From the NCBI GenBank assembly GCA_949752745.1, contig OX457032.1:16966720-17030719 (forward strand): DNA of 64,000 nt. Direction: 5' to 3'. Both the position numbers and the translations under genes were made by a program. Below the pieces are notes generated by a model. That model was not told where the DNA came from. It did not search any database and worked only from the letters and a program-made list of their open reading frames with translations. The first letter of the stretch is position 1. Every line of letters begins with the position of its first letter. The stretch is from Protula sp. h YS-2021 (lineage: Eukaryota; Annelida; Polychaeta; Sabellida; Serpulidae). Shown piece by piece: positions 60,611 to 64,000 of the stretch.

Positions 60611-62416
60611 CGTTAGGCTGTGTACACTGGTTAATTATTTCCCGCGAGCTGCCGCACACAGGGAACTCCTTTCGGGTATCCCACGCACAATTAGAAGTGA
60701 GCATCCACATGTTAAAAAACATGGTAGCGTTGTGTAACATCTCTTAACGCACTTTGGATTATTGAATTTGTGGTATTACCAGGCGAGGAATATTCAAATT
60801 GAACAGTATATGGTATTTGGTTAAATTACAAATTTGCCTGTCAGCTGCTGTTCATTTTCATGGCTTATAATATGAATATCATAGTGAATTACGTGGCTTC
60901 TAGTAAACCTGGAATATTCGGTACAAACGCCATTTTCATATTAACACCTTTTTAATTTTTCTAATTTCGATTTACTGTTCAATTTAATTTTTTCCGAAAA
61001 TCTAAAATAGCATTGCCTTATTTAAAAATAACTAGAATTCAGCCATGGATCATTTTAAATAAAAATCGTACATTTGACGGATTACCACAAGCAGTGTTAT
61101 TTTTACTTTGAAACATCATTAAAGGAATGGCACCCATAAATTGCAATCAAGGCCCAAAATTTTGTATTTGCCTTACTTAGCTAAAATGGACCAATACATA
61201 TATAAAACACTGTTTTTCTTTTCAAATGTGCAATTTAGGAAATATCTGTTCCTTTATTACTAGCCAGCAAACTTGAAAAATTCGACCAACCACCTGTTCC
61301 TTTTACAATTTCTCCTTCAACAAGTCTAGCTGACCAGGATAGTAACAGTAACCAAGCAACAGCTCAACCACTGCCTTCTTTTCAGGTACATGATAAATAT
61401 GAAGAATAAAATATCAATAAAAATCTAAGAACATACATGTCCAAGCCAGCTTAAATGTTGCTCGAAATTCTAAGGTACAAATTATTTAGTATTGACTCAA
61501 TAATCTAGGCAGCACAAAGAGACAGAAAAGCACCGATATCCCTAAAATTATAGGCATTTAAAGGAATAAGCGGGTTTTGCATGCATTTATGTTATTTCTG
61601 GCTAAATAAGACAAACTAGAAAACTCGTTTCGCCGGTCACAAACATCTTTTCAACTTGAGTGAAATTCACTTGACTCTAGGATGACACTTACAATAATTG
61701 CCTGGCGCATCGTCACCCTGCATCCGACAGGTTAAATTCAAACACCCTGGTTCAACCCATTGTTAAAGTGACACTGCCCTGGACGTTGTTTGCGCAACTT
61801 GGGGGCGGCGTTCATTTTTGCTCAACGAAAAAGGGAGATAGAAATTCTCAATTTCAAATTATCTTGCAGATAATTCCACCTGAAGGGAATTCCTTCACTC
61901 TGCCAACAGACGACGCATGCGTAGCATAAAACTAGGAGTTATAACCATCTTGTGGTAAACAAAAATTCTTTAGCTTACATTTATTTAGACTTATTGTGTG
62001 CAGTGTTCAATTTTTATCAATAAAAGCAAAGACCAATGTGCAAAGTTGCGCCAAGCCCAGCCGCCATTACATGAATATTCAAATTATACACCCTGCGATT
62101 ATTCTAAGCCAGCAACGAGGCCACCGAATTAAGATCGGTCGAAAGTAAAATCAAACTTTTGGGCGGTAACGTAATATAAATAAACATCATGTTAGTAAGC
62201 ATTTCATGTGTAATTAGACAATTATATATGTATTTTTTAGGACAACTTTTGTGTTCATTGCTGAACAAAATAGATTTTCCTGTTTCATTGTAATAATATA
62301 TACATAAAGAAATGCATAATTAGCAATTCCTTCAGTCATTGCCAGTATGGGGAAAATACTAAAAATGTCCGCCTATATTGATTAATGGTATATTTCGTCA
62401 TGTTAGGTAAGGAAAA
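60611..62416. promoter_or_regulatory. Shared upstream region of PAXIP1 and DCAF7
   Basis: The 1.8 kb between the two divergent start codons should contain both promoters and 5' UTRs. I see no TATA box at a useful distance from either start. It also contains the candidate exon at 61239-61385. A 5'-UTR acceptor may lie just before the DCAF7 ATG (tcatgttag|gtaagg). Confidence 0.35.
61239..61385 (+). CDS. Candidate isolated exon of unknown gene
   Basis: A clean acceptor with pyrimidine tract (tttttcttttcaaatgtgcaatttag) and a donor (ttttcag|gtacat) bracket 49 open codons in phase 0-0. The translation begins EISVPLLLASKLEKF and continues Pro/Ser/Gln-rich to LPSFQ, which looks like a real protein segment. 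No neighbour exon with matching phase was found on the + strand, and it does not match the N-terminus of DCAF7. It could be an alternative 5' exon, part of a nested gene, or a decayed fragment. Confidence 0.3.
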
Positions 62417-63739
62417 ATGTCGGTTTCGTCCAATGCTCCTCCGCCTGGGAAGCGGAAGGAGATTTACAAGTATGAAGCGCCGTGGACAGTCTACAGTATG
62501 AACTGGAGCATCAGGCCGGACAAGCGTTTCAGATTAGCACTAGGCAGCTTTGTAGAAGAATATAATAATAAGGTTGGTGGCGCCTTTGGTTGCTTCGATA
62601 AAGCCCCGTGAATATGCATGGTAGTTGTGACTGGTTGGTTGTTGGAATTGTTTCTTGACCAGTGGCCAGTGAATCTGTAATCAAAGGTAGTTGCTTAGTT
62701 ACCTGGAAAAAGAGCTGTAATCAAGGTAAAAATGTATATAAAGATATTCGTCCAGAGTTACTTTTATTAAAATAGTTCGCGTACTCTGTTAACTTTTTCC
62801 CCACATTACTTTTGGCTTCCTGGTCTCTGTACACCTCTGTAAAATGTGAAATCAAAAAGACAAAATGCAAAAAGTCGCATGGCAAATATCGGTCTTGTGA
62901 AAGTAAATAAAATAAGACTTCGGTTATAAAGCAGGACCTCAAAGGCAGTTGTGAATTCTGTTTGTTTAAATTCCGAAACAGCTTGATATATGCCAATTTA
63001 TTCTTCAATTTCTATCCACTGGCGTTGAATGATTTTGCTGTTGAAAAATGAAAAAAAAAAAAGGGCAGAGGTTATTAATTTTGTACATTTTTATTATTAT
63101 ATTAATTTTTGTTGGTGTTGTTTCGTCCATAGGTGCAGATCGTTGCGTTGGATGAGGACAGCTCAGATTTCGTGACAAAAAGTATGTTCGAACATCCATA
63201 CCCAACGACAAAAATCATGTGGATTCCGGACAGTGTAAGTTATATTGATAATATTTGTTTTTTTTTTTTATTATTATAGATATTATTACTTATTGAGAGT
63301 TTGAAACTAAAAAGAGATGTGTCAGTTATCTGGTCGTCATTTGTCGAAGGATGCACTGTTGCGTGAATCGTGAGTTAGAAGCTGAAGGTGAGTGGTGCGG
63401 TGGCCGCTGACTGCACTGCGCCGGTATTTAGTGGCCCCGTCAAACCAGTTGTTTCACCACGAAGCGGTATCCTTAGGCTTTGACGAAAGTCATAGGTGTA
63501 AAAAAAACAAAACAAAAAGCATTACAAAAAATGAATAAATAAATAAATAAAAATAAAAACTTAGAGCAAGGGACTTGGGCGTGTATTATTACAAAACAAA
63601 TGTGGCGGAGAATGCTCTGAAGGTTGTGTTTTGTTTTCAGAAAGGTGTGTTTCCGGACTTGCTTGCGACAAGCGGTGATTACTTAAGGGTGTGGCGCGTG
63701 GGTGACAGTGAAACCAGGCTAGAATGTCTTCTCAATAAC
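62417..63739 (+). CDS. DCAF7: DDB1- and CUL4-associated factor 7 (WDR68), 5' part
   Basis: Three coding exons (62417-62572, 63133-63234, 63641-63739) encode the first 119 residues, all phase 0, ending at a donor (aataac|gtacgt). After a slightly extended N-terminus ([20 protein letters not shown]) the protein follows vertebrate DCAF7 almost residue by residue through the first WD40 blade ([20 protein letters not shown]). DCAF7 is a WD40 scaffold that binds DYRK1A/HIPK2 kinases and serves as a CUL4-DDB1 substrate receptor. The rest lies beyond the window; the last 261 bases are the start of the next intron. It is divergent from PAXIP1, with 1.8 kb between the starts. Confidence 0.95.
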
Positions 63740-64000
63740 GTACGTTCATGTTACTCTAACATTTATATCAAGAAAAATGTATATGTGATCCATTTAGTCG
63801 CGTTACGTAGAAAGGGTACTTCCCATTGGACCTCTTTGTTCGACCACATGACGTCAGTTTTCTCAGTTTCTGCGCGTCATTTCCTGACACACAGATGTAA
63901 ACTTTTTGCGCACAAGGTGTCAATTTTCAATTTAGATTTCTTTTAAAGTATGCTTTGGAAATCCTTTTGAGGCCTATGCTGCTTTTAATGTAGTGCTTTT

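Overview
The window is animal nuclear DNA. The genes are split by short GT-AG introns, and there are polyadenylation signals, microsatellites, minisatellites and tRNA-derived SINEs, with no prokaryotic gene organisation. Two adjacent genes encode linker chains of the giant extracellular (hexagonal-bilayer) haemoglobin, a protein known from annelids including siboglinids, so an annelid is the most likely source. I rebuilt the exons by hand from splice sites, reading phase and family similarity; every model given as a gene closes in frame.

Layout: (1) 1-5.8 kb is mostly unassigned, with one candidate 3'-terminal exon (4146-4479) and a possible membrane-segment fragment. (2) 5.9-13.4 kb holds two tandem haemoglobin linker genes on the + strand, each with four coding exons, matching exon phases, a similar TATA box and an intron just after the stop codon. 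(3) 15.8-17.8 kb, - strand, is a two-exon bHLH transcription factor of the PTF1A/FER family. (4) 21.6-34.3 kb, + strand, is a 17-exon gene for a secreted-looking immunoglobulin-superfamily protein of 818 residues (seven Ig domains, one fibronectin-III domain). Its first part resembles L1/neuroglian adhesion proteins and its last part resembles fasciclin-2/NCAM. It has no membrane anchor and is the most unusual gene here. (5) 34.3-43.7 kb is a gene-poor AT-rich stretch with several tandem duplications. (6) 43.7-47.8 kb, + strand, is the protein phosphatase 4 catalytic subunit (PPP4C, 307 aa, with a GC-AG intron). (7) 51.3-60.6 kb, - strand and convergent with PPP4C, is the six-BRCT protein PAXIP1/PTIP (19 coding exons, 868 aa). 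(8) 62.4 kb to the window end, + strand and divergent from PAXIP1, is the start of the WD40 protein DCAF7. An isolated well-formed candidate exon (61239-61385) lies between the last two.

The genes do not form one pathway. The linkers work together in the respiratory pigment. The bHLH factor and the Ig protein suggest neural or developmental roles. PPP4C, PAXIP1 and DCAF7 are widely expressed nuclear or signalling genes; PP4 and PTIP are both known from DNA-damage responses, but nothing in the sequence shows that their proximity matters.
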